DNA of 16,935 bases from Pedobacter sp. UBA2067 (GCA_002333205.1 DDAD01000134.1:10190-27124); one strand, 5' to 3'. Positions 6,542 to 15,100 are shown, numbered from the stretch's first letter. Program-made: numbers and translations. The notes: generated from the letters alone by a model not told the origin.

Positions 6542-8353
6542 ATGGTAAAAACAAAAGATAGCATTTTATTGGCCTACCAAAATGCTGCGGCCGCGCAGTC
6601 ATCCATGATAAAAACGCTTAAGGAAAACCTGAATAAGGTGTCGCTCTCCCGACTTGGTGTCTTCCTTTTGGAGATTCTATTCGTGGCTTTGATCATCAGC
6701 TTTGGATTCAGCATGGTGTACACCGTTCTGATGATCATTCCTGTCTTTCTGTTTGTAGCACTGGTAAAAAAGCAGACCAAATTACAACGGGAGTTAAGTT
6801 ATGCCAACCAGCTGCTGTGGGTATATGAGAATGAAATTCAACTTATTGAGCAGCGCAAAAACGGCTACCAGGATGGTGAAATCTACGAAGATGAAAACCA
6901 TCCTTATGTTTCTGACCTGGATATCTTTGGACCTGCCTCCTTATATGCATTAACCAATCGTTGCAGCAGCAGGGAAGGTATGGACCAGCTGGCAGAAAAG
7001 TTGCATACGGCCAGTACCAGGGAGCAGATTCTTGCACGTCAACTGGCGATCAGCGAGGTTCAAAGTCATATTGAAGCCACTTACCACTTCCGTGCGGAAC
7101 TAAAAAGCCATGGCCAGGAGCAGTTGGCGATGATTAAAGATAAGCTGACACGGCAACTGCCCGAAGAGCTTAAATTTACGCACAAACCGTTCCTGAGGTT
7201 ATATACCCGCATCGCACCTTTCCTGAGCATTGGTACATTGGTACTCGGCAGTTTGGTTGGTGGCTGGACCTGGGATCTACTTGCTGCAGTAGCCATTTTT
7301 AACTTCGCCTTCAACTACTTACATATTAAATCCATTAGCGCCGTATATGATGGTTTCAGCGGCAGTGCAGAGGTGTTAGGTTCTTATGCGAATGTGATTC
7401 GATGGATGGAAAATATCCAATGGAAAAGCCCCTACATTCTGGACCTCTTTAAGCAGGAACATCCGGAAACAAAGGGTAGCGAACAGATCAAACAGCTCGC
7501 TGGAATTATTCAGGCATTTGATGCGAGGCTAAACATGATCGTTGGTGCGGTACTGAACATCCTTTTAGTATGGGATCTTCGCTGTTCTGTACGGCTTGAT
7601 CAGTGGCATCAATCTGCATCAAACGATCTGGTACACGGACTGAAGCGTATCAGTGATTTTGAAGAGTTAATTTCCTTTGCAACGTTGACACATAACCATC
7701 CGGAATGGGTATTCCCTGAAATACTGCCTGCCTTCGGGTTAAACACCAGCAGCATGGGGCATCCATTAATTCCAGAAGACAAACGTATTCCTAATGATTA
7801 CACACTTGCGCAAGATCCCACTGTAGACATTGTTACAGGCTCAAATATGGCCGGTAAGAGCACCTTTTTACGTACTGTGGGCATCAACATGGTGCTGGCA
7901 TTCGCAGGCGCACCTGTCTGCGCTAAAGCTTTCCAGACCTCGATCTTCTCCCTGGTCACTTACATGCGGATCAAAGATTCCCTAAATGATCAAACTTCCA
8001 CCTTTAAAGCGGAGCTGAATCGCTTAAAGATGATTTTGGAAATGGTGTCAAAAGTTCCTGATTCCTTGGTGCTCATTGACGAGATGCTACGTGGCACAAA
8101 CAGCAAGGATAAATACCAGGGTTCAAAAGCTTTCATCGAGCGACTGATTGCTGAACATACACCGGCTTTATTTGCTACGCATGACTTACAGCTTTCCGAG
8201 ATGGAGCAAGATTATCCGCAGCAAGTACGGAACTACCATTTCGACATACAACTAAGCGAAGGGGAGATGAATTTCGACTACAAACTTAAACATGGTGCCT
8301 GCCGCACTTTCAACGCGGCAATACTTCTAAAGCAAATCGGCCTAAGCATGTGA
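6542..8353 (+). CDS. Membrane-anchored MutS-like ATPase
   Basis: This 603-residue protein has the C-terminal MutS ATPase domain (Pfam MutS_V). Visible parts are Walker A GSNMAGKST near 433-441, the segment TSTFKAELNRLKMIL, Walker B LVLIDEMLRGTNS near 509-519, the switch histidine in FATHD, and a C-terminal KHGACRTFNAAILLKQIGL. The N-terminus lacks the mismatch-recognition domain and its Phe-x-Glu motif. It instead carries two predicted membrane helices (about 38-56 and 58-76), a helical middle region and a further hydrophobic stretch near 228-260. Similar MutS-related proteins are common in Bacteroidota and have no established role. Canonical mismatch repair is unlikely; a membrane-linked nucleic-acid ATPase is an inference. 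The gene stands alone between divergent rlmH and the convergent aconitase gene. Confidence 0.88.
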   Translation: MVKTKDSILLAYQNAAAAQSSMIKTLKENLNKVSLSRLGVFLLEILFVALIISFGFSMVYTVLMIIPVFLFVALVKKQTKLQRELSYANQLLWVYENEIQLIEQRKNGYQDGEIYEDENHPYVSDLDIFGPASLYALTNRCSSREGMDQLAEKLHTASTREQILARQLAISEVQSHIEATYHFRAELKSHGQEQLAMIKDKLTRQLPEELKFTHKPFLRLYTRIAPFLSIGTLVLGSLVGGWTWDLLAAVAIFNFAFNYLHIKSISAVYDGFSGSAEVLGSYANVIRWMENIQWKSPYILDLFKQEHPETKGSEQIKQLAGIIQAFDARLNMIVGAVLNILLVWDLRCSVRLDQWHQSASNDLVHGLKRISDFEELISFATLTHNHPEWVFPEILPAFGLNTSSMGHPLIPEDKRIPNDYTLAQDPTVDIVTGSNMAGKSTFLRTVGINMVLAFAGAPVCAKAFQTSIFSLVTYMRIKDSLNDQTSTFKAELNRLKMILEMVSKVPDSLVLIDEMLRGTNSKDKYQGSKAFIERLIAEHTPALFATHDLQLSEMEQDYPQQVRNYHFDIQLSEGEMNFDYKLKHGACRTFNAAILLKQIGLSM

Positions 8354-8378
8354 CCGTATGACAAGAAATTTAGGCCAT

Positions 8379-8412
8379 AAAAAAACCTCCTGTGATTAGC
8401 AGGAGGTTTTTT
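8379..8412. terminator. Bidirectional terminator between the MutS-like and aconitase genes
   Basis: CCTCCTG (8386-8392) pairs with CAGGAGG (8400-8406) around a 7-base loop. It is flanked by an A-run on the left (8379-8385) and a T-run on the right (8407-8412), so each strand has a stem followed by T's. It lies 25 bases after the MutS-like stop and about 23 bases beyond the aconitase stop, as expected for convergent genes. Confidence 0.9.
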
Positions 8413-8434
8413 ATTATCTAAAGTTGCTACTTAC

Positions 8435-10702
8435 TTATGCACCAACTTGTTTTCTGATGATGTTTAATGCACCGCCAGCTTTAAACCACTCAATTTGCTG
8501 AGCGTTGTAGCTGTGGTTAACAGAAATCTCATCTTTAGAACCATCAGCGTGGTTTAACACAACTGTTAATGGAACGTTAGGTGTGAATTCAGTTAAACCT
8601 ACGATATCGATTACATCGTCTTCAAGAATTTTATCGTAATCTTCTTTGTTAACGAAGGTTAAAGCCAGCATACCTTGTTTCTTAAGGTTGGTTTCGTGGA
8701 TCCTTGCGAAAGATTTTACAAGAACCGCTCTAACATTCAGGTGACGAGGCTCCATTGCTGCGTGCTCGCGGCTAGATCCTTCACCGTAGTTTTCATCACC
8801 AACAACTACCGAACCAATACCTTGTGCTTTATATGCACGTGCAGTAGCTGGAACCGGACCGTACTCACCAGTTAACTGGTTTTTAACGGTATCTGTTTTA
8901 TCGTTGTAGTTGTTTACTGCACCGATAAGCATGTTGTTAGAGATGTTATCCAGGTGACCACGGAATTTCAACCATGGACCAGCCATAGAAATATGGTCAG
9001 TAGTACATTTACCTTTAGCTTTGATCAACAGTCTTAAGCCGGTAAGGTTGGTGCCTTCCCATGCTGCGAATGGATCCAATAACTGTAAACGGTGTGAAGT
9101 AGGAGATACCGCAACCTGCACGTGACTTCCGTCGGCAGCTGGTTCCTGGTAACCTGCATCTTCAACAGCGAAACCGCGGATTGGCAATTCAAAGCCAGAA
9201 GGTGGGTCAAGTTTAACTTGCTCGCCTTTATCGTTGGTTAAAGTATCTGTTAGCGGGTTAAAGCTTAGATCTCCGGCAATTGCCATTGCAGTTACCAGTT
9301 CCGGAGAACCAACAAAAGCAAAAGTATTCGGGTTACCGTCAGCGCGTTTCGCGAAGTTCCTGTTGAAAGAGTGAACGATGGTGTTTTTCTCTTGTTTTTC
9401 AGAACCTACACGATCCCACATACCGATACATGGACCACATGCATTGGTAAAGATTTTCGCACCGATGTTTTTGAAAGTATCTAAATAACCATCACGCTCT
9501 ACGGTGTAACGGATTTGCTCAGAACCTGGGTTAATGCAATATTGTGCAGCAGTTGTCAAGCCTTTTTCTTCAACCTGTTTTGCAACACTCACTGCACGTG
9601 AAATATCTTCGTAAGAAGAGTTGGTACAAGAACCGATCAAACCTACGTCGATCTTCATTGGCCAACCATTTTCTGCAGCCACTTCTTTCATTTTAGAAAT
9701 AGGCGTAGCCAAATCTGGTGTAAAAGGACCGTTCAAGTAAGGCTCAAGCTCATCTAAGTTAATCTCGATCAACTGATCAAAATACTGCTCTGGGTTCGCG
9801 TAAACTTCAGGGTCACCAGTTAGGTGTTCTTTGATGGCGTTTGCAGCATCAGCGATGTCGGCACGGTTGGTTGCACGAAGGTAACGCTCCATGCTCTCAT
9901 CGTAACCGAAAGTAGAAGTAGTTGCACCAACTTCAGCACCCATGTTACAGATCGTACCTTTACCAGTACAGCTTAAGTTTTTTGCACCTTCACCAAAATA
10001 TTCGATAATTGCTCCGGTACCACCTTTTACAGTAAGGATACCAGCAACTTTTAAGATTACATCTTTAGGGGCCGTCCAGCCGCTTAATTTACCAGTTAAT
10101 TTAACACCAACTAATTTAGGGAATTTAAGCTCCCAAGGTAAGCCAGCCATAACGTCGCAGGCATCAGCACCACCAACACCAATTGCGATCATACCTAAAC
10201 CACCCGCGTTAACGGTGTGAGAGTCGGTACCAATCATTAGACCACCAGGAAAAGCATAGTTTTCCAATACAACCTGGTGAATAATACCAGCACCTGGTTT
10301 CCAGAAGCCAATACCGTATTTATTAGAAACGGAAGCAAGAAAATCAAATACTTCTTTACTTTCTGTGTTTGCAGCAGGTAAGTCGAACTCCGCACCATCT
10401 TTTGCAGTGATCAAGTGATCACAGTGTACCGTTGATGGAACAGCAACTTTAGGTCTGCCAGCCTGCATAAATTGCAATAAAGCCATTTGCGCAGTTGCAT
10501 CCTGCATTGCAACCCTGTCCGGAGCAAAATCTACATAATCAGTACCTCTTACGAAAGCCTTATCTGAATTCTGTTCCCATAAGTGGGTGTATAAAATTTT
10601 CTCTGAGAGCGTTAAAGGTCTGCCGACAACTTTGCGGGCCGCTTCGATACGCGGACCAAAGTTAGCATACACCTTTTTTATCATTTCTATGTCGAATGCC
10701 AT
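8435..10702 (-). CDS. acn: Aconitate hydratase, mitochondrial type
   Basis: Aconitase interconverts citrate and isocitrate through cis-aconitate in the TCA cycle, using a labile [4Fe-4S] cluster. The 755-residue length fits the mitochondrial-type enzyme rather than the longer AcnA (about 890) or AcnB. The cluster cysteines are Cys359 ([12 protein letters not shown]), Cys422 and Cys425 ([12 protein letters not shown]). Each equals the mitochondrial positions 385, 448 and 451 minus a constant 26, a good sign of collinearity. [13 protein letters not shown] (158-170) and the swivel-domain loop [16 protein letters not shown] are also present. It starts at the ATG complementary to 10700-10702. No clear TAnnTTTG box is found upstream; TAAATTCG at 10743-10750 on the minus strand is a weak candidate. 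The gene appears monocistronic. Confidence 0.97.
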   Translation of the reverse strand: MAFDIEMIKKVYANFGPRIEAARKVVGRPLTLSEKILYTHLWEQNSDKAFVRGTDYVDFAPDRVAMQDATAQMALLQFMQAGRPKVAVPSTVHCDHLITAKDGAEFDLPAANTESKEVFDFLASVSNKYGIGFWKPGAGIIHQVVLENYAFPGGLMIGTDSHTVNAGGLGMIAIGVGGADACDVMAGLPWELKFPKLVGVKLTGKLSGWTAPKDVILKVAGILTVKGGTGAIIEYFGEGAKNLSCTGKGTICNMGAEVGATTSTFGYDESMERYLRATNRADIADAANAIKEHLTGDPEVYANPEQYFDQLIEINLDELEPYLNGPFTPDLATPISKMKEVAAENGWPMKIDVGLIGSCTNSSYEDISRAVSVAKQVEEKGLTTAAQYCINPGSEQIRYTVERDGYLDTFKNIGAKIFTNACGPCIGMWDRVGSEKQEKNTIVHSFNRNFAKRADGNPNTFAFVGSPELVTAMAIAGDLSFNPLTDTLTNDKGEQVKLDPPSGFELPIRGFAVEDAGYQEPAADGSHVQVAVSPTSHRLQLLDPFAAWEGTNLTGLRLLIKAKGKCTTDHISMAGPWLKFRGHLDNISNNMLIGAVNNYNDKTDTVKNQLTGEYGPVPATARAYKAQGIGSVVVGDENYGEGSSREHAAMEPRHLNVRAVLVKSFARIHETNLKKQGMLALTFVNKEDYDKILEDDVIDIVGLTEFTPNVPLTVVLNHADGSKDEISVNHSYNAQQIEWFKAGGALNIIRKQVGA

Positions 10703-10873
10703 TGAACTATTGGTTAAAAGGTAATAAGTCTAAATAATTGAGCGAATTTACAAAAAAAAGAAAGCTGGCGCGATCATCTTTAAATCATTATATTATTTAT
10801 AAATGTTCTAAACTGATGCGTGTATAACAAGTGAAGGCTGAATTGGTTTATGTTTTTTGTTTGAACTAGAATC

Positions 10874-10903
10874 TTGTACAGTAATCTTCTTTATGTATAT
10901 TCA
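10874..10903 (+). promoter_or_regulatory. yefM-yoeB promoter (TTG-N19-TATATTCA)
   Basis: A TTG at 10874-10876 and TATATTCA at 10896-10903 are separated by exactly 19 bases, the spacing of Bacteroidota -33/-7 promoters; the -7 box differs from TAnnTTTG by one core base plus its last base. The ATG follows 15 bases later. The 216-base gap with the divergent aconitase gene holds nothing else I can support. Confidence 0.5.
10875..10880. promoter_or_regulatory. Putative YefM/YefM-YoeB operator core (TGTACA)
   Basis: The palindromic hexamer TGTACA overlaps the -33 element of the toxin-antitoxin promoter. The E. coli YefM-YoeB operator is built around the same core. A related, imperfect palindrome (TATGTATATTCATA, 10892-10905) covers the -7 box and contains TGTATA. 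Binding here would block the promoter and give the usual autorepression. The motif is seen; its function is inferred. Confidence 0.5.
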
Positions 10904-10918
10904 TAACTAAATTTTGTC

Positions 10919-11173
10919 ATGGAAATAACCACTTATACGGCCTTTAGAAAAAGGCTTAAAGCTTATTTGGATAAGGTTTTAACTGACCATACGCCACTTT
11001 TTGTAACCAGCGCTAATGGAGAGGATGTAGTTGTGCTTTCAAAAGCCGATTATGATAGTATGCAGGAAACTTTCTATTTATTAAGAAGTCCGAATAATGC
11101 TGCCAGACTGATGGAAGGAATCCAAGAGTACGGAGAAGGCAAATTCCAGGAAAGAAAATTGTTGGACGAGTGA
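10919..11173 (+). CDS. yefM: YefM antitoxin (Phd/YefM family)
   Basis: The product is an 84-residue antitoxin that should neutralise YoeB and repress its own operon. The N-terminal half (METTY-like start, DHTPLFVTSANGEDVVVLSK at about 23-42) is the Phd/YefM DNA-binding and dimerisation fold. ADYDSMQETFYLLRSPNNAA followed by RLMEGI (about 43-68) closely parallels the E. coli YefM segment that leads into the toxin-binding tail. The acidic and basic C-terminus (FQERKLLDE) would wrap the toxin. It starts at the ATG at 10919, 15 bases after the -7 box. Its TGA overlaps the GTG start of yoeB by four bases (GTGA), so toxin translation is probably coupled to antitoxin translation. Confidence 0.95.
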   Translation: MEITTYTAFRKRLKAYLDKVLTDHTPLFVTSANGEDVVVLSKADYDSMQETFYLLRSPNNAARLMEGIQEYGEGKFQERKLLDE

Positions 11174-11424
11174 AAATTCTTTTTCTGGAGAATGGCTGGC
11201 AGGACTACCTCTATTGGCAACAGAATGACAAGGCGATGCTTAGAAAAATCAACGCATTAATTAAAGAAATTGAAAGAACACCGCTTGAAGGCTCAGGAAA
11301 ACCAGAGCCACTTAAACATAATTTATCTGGCTGGTGGTCCCGAAGAATCACATTAGAGCATCGCTTAATCTATAGGGTAGATGCTGCAACGATTGTAATT
11401 CTCCAGTGTCGCTATCATTACTAG
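11170..11424 (+). CDS. yoeB: YoeB toxin, ribosome-dependent mRNA endoribonuclease
   Basis: YoeB is a RelE-superfamily toxin that enters the ribosomal A site and cuts mRNA. The 84 residues equal the E. coli length without gaps. LIKEIERTP (30-38), GKPEPLKHNLSGWWSRRIT (43-61), EHRLIYRV (63-70) and the terminal CRYHY (80-84) are near-identical family blocks. The catalytic residues Glu46, Arg65, His83 and Tyr84 are all at the E. coli positions, so the toxin looks active. It uses a GTG start inside the GTGA overlap with yefM; the weak start and coupling would keep toxin below antitoxin. Two hairpins follow the stop. Base composition resembles the neighbours, so there is no strong sign of recent transfer. 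Confidence 0.97.
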   Translation: MKILFLENGWQDYLYWQQNDKAMLRKINALIKEIERTPLEGSGKPEPLKHNLSGWWSRRITLEHRLIYRVDAATIVILQCRYHY

Positions 11425-11447
11425 TTTATATTAATCTTCGGAATCAA

Positions 11448-11519
11448 CAGGGCCTGCATAAGGCTCTGACAAGACATTGGCAAGGGGTTGACATGGCTAT
11501 ATACCTGGTCAACCCTTTG
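11448..11519 (+). terminator. Paired hairpins downstream of yoeB, possible termination or mRNA-stability element
   Basis: Hairpin one has an 8 bp stem (11448-11455 with 11461-11468, one G-U pair) and a 5-base loop. Hairpin two has a 12 bp stem (CAAGGGGTTGAC at 11481-11492 with 11508-11519, one G-U) and a 15-base loop. Neither is followed by a T-run, so they are not classical intrinsic terminators. They fill the 114-base gap between convergent yoeB and the deacetylase gene and may protect or end either transcript. Confidence 0.4.
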
Positions 11520-11538
11520 TGAAGGTCGAGTATACCCC

Positions 11539-12156
11539 TTATAAAGTGCGAAACTGATAGCCCTTTGACTTCAGATCCGCTATGCTGCGTGGCAGTGCGT
11601 ATTGTAAACGTTCAAAGGCCTTTAAGCTGTCGTGGAAAACGATGATGGATCCGTTCTCCACATGCTTATTAACATTATGGTAACAACTCTCCGGCGATAG
11701 CTTCAGATCGAAGTCGCCACTAAGTACATCCCACATGATGATGTCCATGTCTGGATACCGTTCACGGATCTGGCTAATCTGCTTTTTTTTTATCCGTCCA
11801 TACGGGGGGCGGAAAAGCTTTGAGCCGGTCAACGCCTGGCACTGCTCAAAGTTCTCCAGGTACGTTGCATCATCAGTTTTCCAGCCTTTCAGATGATTAA
11901 AGGTATGATTGCCCACTTGATGTCCCTCATCCAGGAGTTGTTGGTATAGCTCAGGATGTTTCCGTATGTTGTCGCCAATACAAAAGAAGGTTGCCTTAAC
12001 TTGCTGATCTCTTAAAGTTTTTAAAACAAATTCTGTAACATCGGGTATAGGTCCGTCGTCAAAGGTTAAATAAATTGCTTTTTCAGCGCGGGACTTGTGC
12101 CAGGTAAGTGAAGGATAATACCATTTAAGCAGCAGGGGAGATTTTACCAGATACAT
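11539..12156 (-). CDS. NodB-family polysaccharide deacetylase
   Basis: This is a carbohydrate esterase family 4 (NodB homology) metal-dependent deacetylase of 205 residues. It removes N- or O-acetyl groups from a glycan such as peptidoglycan or a chitin-like oligosaccharide. Motifs in order are TFDDGP (31-36, catalytic and metal-binding Asp33 and Asp34), the metal ligands His84 and His88 in NHTFNH, RPPYGR (116-121), MWDVLSGDFD (141-150) and VFHDS (173-177, His175). All catalytic positions are present. The N-terminus has a short hydrophobic stretch but no convincing signal peptide, so location is uncertain. I chose the ATG at 12156; an in-frame TTG two codons upstream is less likely. The natural substrate cannot be read from the sequence. 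It is divergent from the TolC-like gene. Confidence 0.93.
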   Translation of the reverse strand: MYLVKSPLLLKWYYPSLTWHKSRAEKAIYLTFDDGPIPDVTEFVLKTLRDQQVKATFFCIGDNIRKHPELYQQLLDEGHQVGNHTFNHLKGWKTDDATYLENFEQCQALTGSKLFRPPYGRIKKKQISQIRERYPDMDIIMWDVLSGDFDLKLSPESCYHNVNKHVENGSIIVFHDSLKAFERLQYALPRSIADLKSKGYQFRTL

Positions 12157-12239
12157 GTCCAAAAGTACTAAAAACTGATTGCCGTGGCTGGATTTGAGAG
12201 GCCAATTTGGCGTTTAACAAAATTGAAAAATAATAAAGT

Positions 12240-13607
12240 ATGAAAATTTTTACCAATCATGGTTTGTTCTCCCGGTTAAGCTGTCTTGTAGCAGCGGGCT
12301 GCATCAGCATGTGCTTCAGTAGTTCCGCCCAGGCTCAGGAGGTGATCACCATCAAACAGGCCGTAGAAAGGATGCTTCAAAATAATATCAACGTCAAACA
12401 AAGCGCCCTCGATGTTGCCACCGCCGATGTAAACCTTATTCAATCTCGCGCAGCGTTATTCCCCACCCTTAACGCGGGCGCCTCCAGTGATCTGAGTTTC
12501 GGACGTTCACTGGATCAAACCACCTTCCAGATTCGTAATCAGGCGTTGTCGGTAACCAATGGACGCTTGTCAACGGGGGTGGATCTATTTGGAGGCCTGG
12601 TTAAGATAAATCAGATTCGTCAGAATAGAATTTTACTTGAGGCAGGCAAAAGTGCTTTAGAGCGTACCAAAAATGATCTTGTACTACAAGTCGTAACGTC
12701 GTATTTTCAGGTTGTTTTCAATGATGATTTGTTGAAGGCTTCCAGAGAGCAGCTGATTGTGGCCCAGCAGACCCTAGAGCGTGAAAATGCCTTGTTAGAA
12801 GCCGGAAATAAAACAATGGCTGATATCTCGCAAGCGAAGGCTCAGGTTGCCACAGCAGAGCTGAACGTGACCAACGCACAAAATCAGCTGACCATCTCTT
12901 ACCTCACCCTGGCTCAATTGATGGAAATGCAAGCTGATAATGCAAACTTTAAAGTGGTTGCACCAACCATTGAGGATATCAACTATGCACAAAAAAGCTA
13001 TAATGTAAATGAGGTATTTACAGAGGCACTAACACGATACCCAAACATCAGACAAGCACAGCTGAACCGCGAGGCGGCAGAAGTGGGCGTAAAGGTGGCC
13101 AAAGGTTTTCAATATCCAACCTTATCACTTAATGCAGGACTTGGTTCATCTTATTCTTACGTGTTTGATGATGATGACAATCAACCTTTTTCAGATCAGA
13201 TCAATCAACGTTTCAACCAATTTGTAGGCTTAAGCTTACAGATCCCGGTGTTCAATGGTCTGACCGCGAAATCAAATGTGAAGCGTGCGAAGATCCAGTA
13301 TCAGGGCTTTATCAACCAGGAACAACTTGAAAAGAACAACCTGAACAAAGTGGTTGCCCAGGCTGTTGCCGATTTGCGCGCGGCAGATGCCCGCTATGGT
13401 TCGACCGAGAAAACCTTTAATGCGCAAAAAGATGCCTTTATGGTAATTGAGGAACGCTACAATGTGGGTCTTGTAAACTCGCTGGACTATAACACCGCAA
13501 GAACTAACCGCAATCGTGCAGAGATTGACTTCATTCAGGCAAAATATGACCTGCTATTCCGTTCTAAAGTCATAGATTTTTATCTTGGCAGAGAAATAAC
13601 TTTCTAA
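12240..13607 (+). CDS. TolC-family outer-membrane efflux protein
   Basis: TolC-type proteins trimerise into an outer-membrane beta-barrel with a long periplasmic alpha-helical tunnel, the exit duct of tripartite exporters and type I secretion. This 455-residue protein has a signal peptide (hydrophobic 11-28, cleavage near residue 32 at SAQAQ). Two OEP repeats follow, each starting with a tunnel helix. The first includes ITIKQAVERMLQNNINVKQS (36-55) and the second the NVNEVFTEALTRYPNIRQAQ segment. Strand pairs such as NAGASSDLSFGRS and LSLNAGLGSSYSY are the barrel parts. The C-terminus ends SKVIDFYLGREITF. A 51-base gap without a terminator separates it from the HlyD-like adaptor gene, so they are probably co-transcribed. 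Substrate is unknown. Confidence 0.95.
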   Translation: MKIFTNHGLFSRLSCLVAAGCISMCFSSSAQAQEVITIKQAVERMLQNNINVKQSALDVATADVNLIQSRAALFPTLNAGASSDLSFGRSLDQTTFQIRNQALSVTNGRLSTGVDLFGGLVKINQIRQNRILLEAGKSALERTKNDLVLQVVTSYFQVVFNDDLLKASREQLIVAQQTLERENALLEAGNKTMADISQAKAQVATAELNVTNAQNQLTISYLTLAQLMEMQADNANFKVVAPTIEDINYAQKSYNVNEVFTEALTRYPNIRQAQLNREAAEVGVKVAKGFQYPTLSLNAGLGSSYSYVFDDDDNQPFSDQINQRFNQFVGLSLQIPVFNGLTAKSNVKRAKIQYQGFINQEQLEKNNLNKVVAQAVADLRAADARYGSTEKTFNAQKDAFMVIEERYNVGLVNSLDYNTARTNRNRAEIDFIQAKYDLLFRSKVIDFYLGREITF

Positions 13608-13658
13608 TCCTTAATTAGCATATAACAGCCATTTTTAAACAGCAAACAAACGAACAAA

Positions 13659-15026
13659 ATGAAATTAAAACACATACTTATTGCAGTTGGAGGATTAATA
13701 GTCTTGCTGCTTATACTGAAAGTTACCGGTGTAATCGGAGGAGAAAAGATTGAACAGATTACGGTTGACAAAGCGGCAGACCGGACGGTTGTGGAAACCG
13801 TTACCGCCAGTGGTAAGATACAGCCTGAAACAGAAGTGAAGTTAAGCTCGGAGGTTTCCGGAGAGGTGACCGAACTTTTGGTTAAAGAGGGTGACATCGT
13901 TAAAAAGGGCCAGCTGTTATGTAAGGTTCGTCCGGATGTATTAAAGTCTGGTTATGACCGCGCACGTGCATCTTACAGCTCACAAAAAGCTGCAGTGGCG
14001 GCATCTGAGCAGCAATTGAAACAAACACAAGCCAACTTCGTAAACGCTGACGCTACATATAAACGTAATGTGGAGCTATACAAGAAAAAAGTAATCTCAC
14101 AGGCAGAGTTTGATGCTGCAAAAGCTGCTTTCCTGACTGCACAAACCAATCTGGAGGCTGCAAAGCAAAACCTGGTAGGTGCGAAGTTCGGCCTGGAGCA
14201 ATCGGGCGCAAACGTGCAGGAGGCAAGTGCCAACCTGGCGAAAGCAACGATCTATGCGCCAGTTGATGGTGTAATCTCAAAATTATCTGTAGAGCTTGGC
14301 GACCGTATTTTGGGTACGGCACAATTTGCGGGTACCGAGATCATGCGTATCTCCAACCTGAACTCTATGGAAGTTAACGTGGATGTAAATGAAAACGACA
14401 TCAACCGTGTAAATGTAGGCGATAGTGCCATGATTGAAGTAGATGCGTTTGCAGATAAAAAGTTCAAAGGCATCGTAACTGAGATCGCAAGTTCTTCGAA
14501 GGATGTGGGTGCAGCAACAACTTCAGTAGATCAGGTAACAAACTTCGTTGTGAAGATCAGAATTCTTGCAGAGTCTTACACCGATGTTAAAGGTGGTGCA
14601 AAAGATTTGCCTTCACCATTCCGTCCCGGATTATCGGCAACGGTAGATATCATGAGTGAGTCTGTTAAAGGACTTTCAGTTCCGATTCAGGCCGTTTACA
14701 CTGGAGATAAGAGCAAAGGTTCGTCAAGTGCTGAAGTTAAAGATGCCCCGCCTGCTACAGAAGGCTCTTCAGACAAACATAAATCTAAGCTTGAGGATAA
14801 AACCGTTAAGCAATATGTCTTCGCATTTGAAAATGGTATCGTTAAACAAGTTGAGGTTACCACTGGCATTCAGAACGACCAATTCATTATAGTGAAGTCT
14901 GGACTTAAAGCGGGAACAGAAGTGGTAAGCGGTCCATATTCTGCAATTCAGAACCGTTTGAAAGATGGTATGAAGGTAGAAAAGACCTCTAAAGATCAGC
15001 TGTTTGCTAATCCAGGCAAAAAGTAA
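13659..15026 (+). CDS. HlyD/MacA-family periplasmic adaptor (membrane fusion protein)
   Basis: Adaptors of this family bridge an inner-membrane pump to a TolC duct. The 455-residue protein has one N-terminal membrane helix (about 5-21). It then has the first lipoyl half (VSGEVTELLVKEGDIVKKGQ, 66-85), an Ala/Gln-rich helical hairpin (about 95-195), the second lipoyl half (ATIYAPVDGVISKLSVELGD, 196-215), a beta-barrel domain (about 225-335) and a membrane-proximal domain to the end. No lipobox cysteine is present, so it is helix-anchored. A charged, low-complexity insertion at about 350-382 (SKGSSSAEVKDAPPATEGSS region) interrupts the membrane-proximal domain. It resembles MacA-like adaptors of ABC (MacB-type) pumps, but no permease or ATPase gene follows; a terminator-like hairpin and gpsA come next. 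Confidence 0.93.
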   Translation: MKLKHILIAVGGLIVLLLILKVTGVIGGEKIEQITVDKAADRTVVETVTASGKIQPETEVKLSSEVSGEVTELLVKEGDIVKKGQLLCKVRPDVLKSGYDRARASYSSQKAAVAASEQQLKQTQANFVNADATYKRNVELYKKKVISQAEFDAAKAAFLTAQTNLEAAKQNLVGAKFGLEQSGANVQEASANLAKATIYAPVDGVISKLSVELGDRILGTAQFAGTEIMRISNLNSMEVNVDVNENDINRVNVGDSAMIEVDAFADKKFKGIVTEIASSSKDVGAATTSVDQVTNFVVKIRILAESYTDVKGGAKDLPSPFRPGLSATVDIMSESVKGLSVPIQAVYTGDKSKGSSSAEVKDAPPATEGSSDKHKSKLEDKTVKQYVFAFENGIVKQVEVTTGIQNDQFIIVKSGLKAGTEVVSGPYSAIQNRLKDGMKVEKTSKDQLFANPGKK

Positions 15027-15057
15027 GAACACCTCAATCATAATATTTAAGTAAATT

Positions 15058-15089
15058 GTCCCGGTTTTAAACAGAAACCGGGACTTTTT
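15058..15089 (+). terminator. Terminator-like hairpin after the adaptor gene
   Basis: A perfect 10 bp stem (GTCCCGGTTT at 15058-15067 with AAACCGGGAC at 15075-15084) and a 7-base loop are followed by TTTTT (15085-15089) and more A/T. It is a textbook intrinsic terminator for the exporter genes. It ends only 11 bases before the gpsA ATG, so it also lies in any gpsA leader. Confidence 0.9.
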
Positions 15090-15100
15090 ATTTATTGAAT

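Noticed and set aside
11170..11424. Possibility that the toxin-antitoxin pair marks a mobile island
   Set aside because: No flanking repeats, integrase, tRNA or composition change is visible; it sits cleanly between housekeeping genes.
12160..12167. TACTTTTG on the minus strand in front of the deacetylase gene, a match to TAnnTTTG
   Set aside because: It lies only three bases before the chosen ATG, so transcription would start at or after the start codon; a chance match is more likely.
12176..12239. Possible promoter for the TolC-like gene (TTG, then CCAATTTG about 20 bases on)
   Set aside because: The -7 box lacks the TA that defines the consensus, so the match is not convincing.
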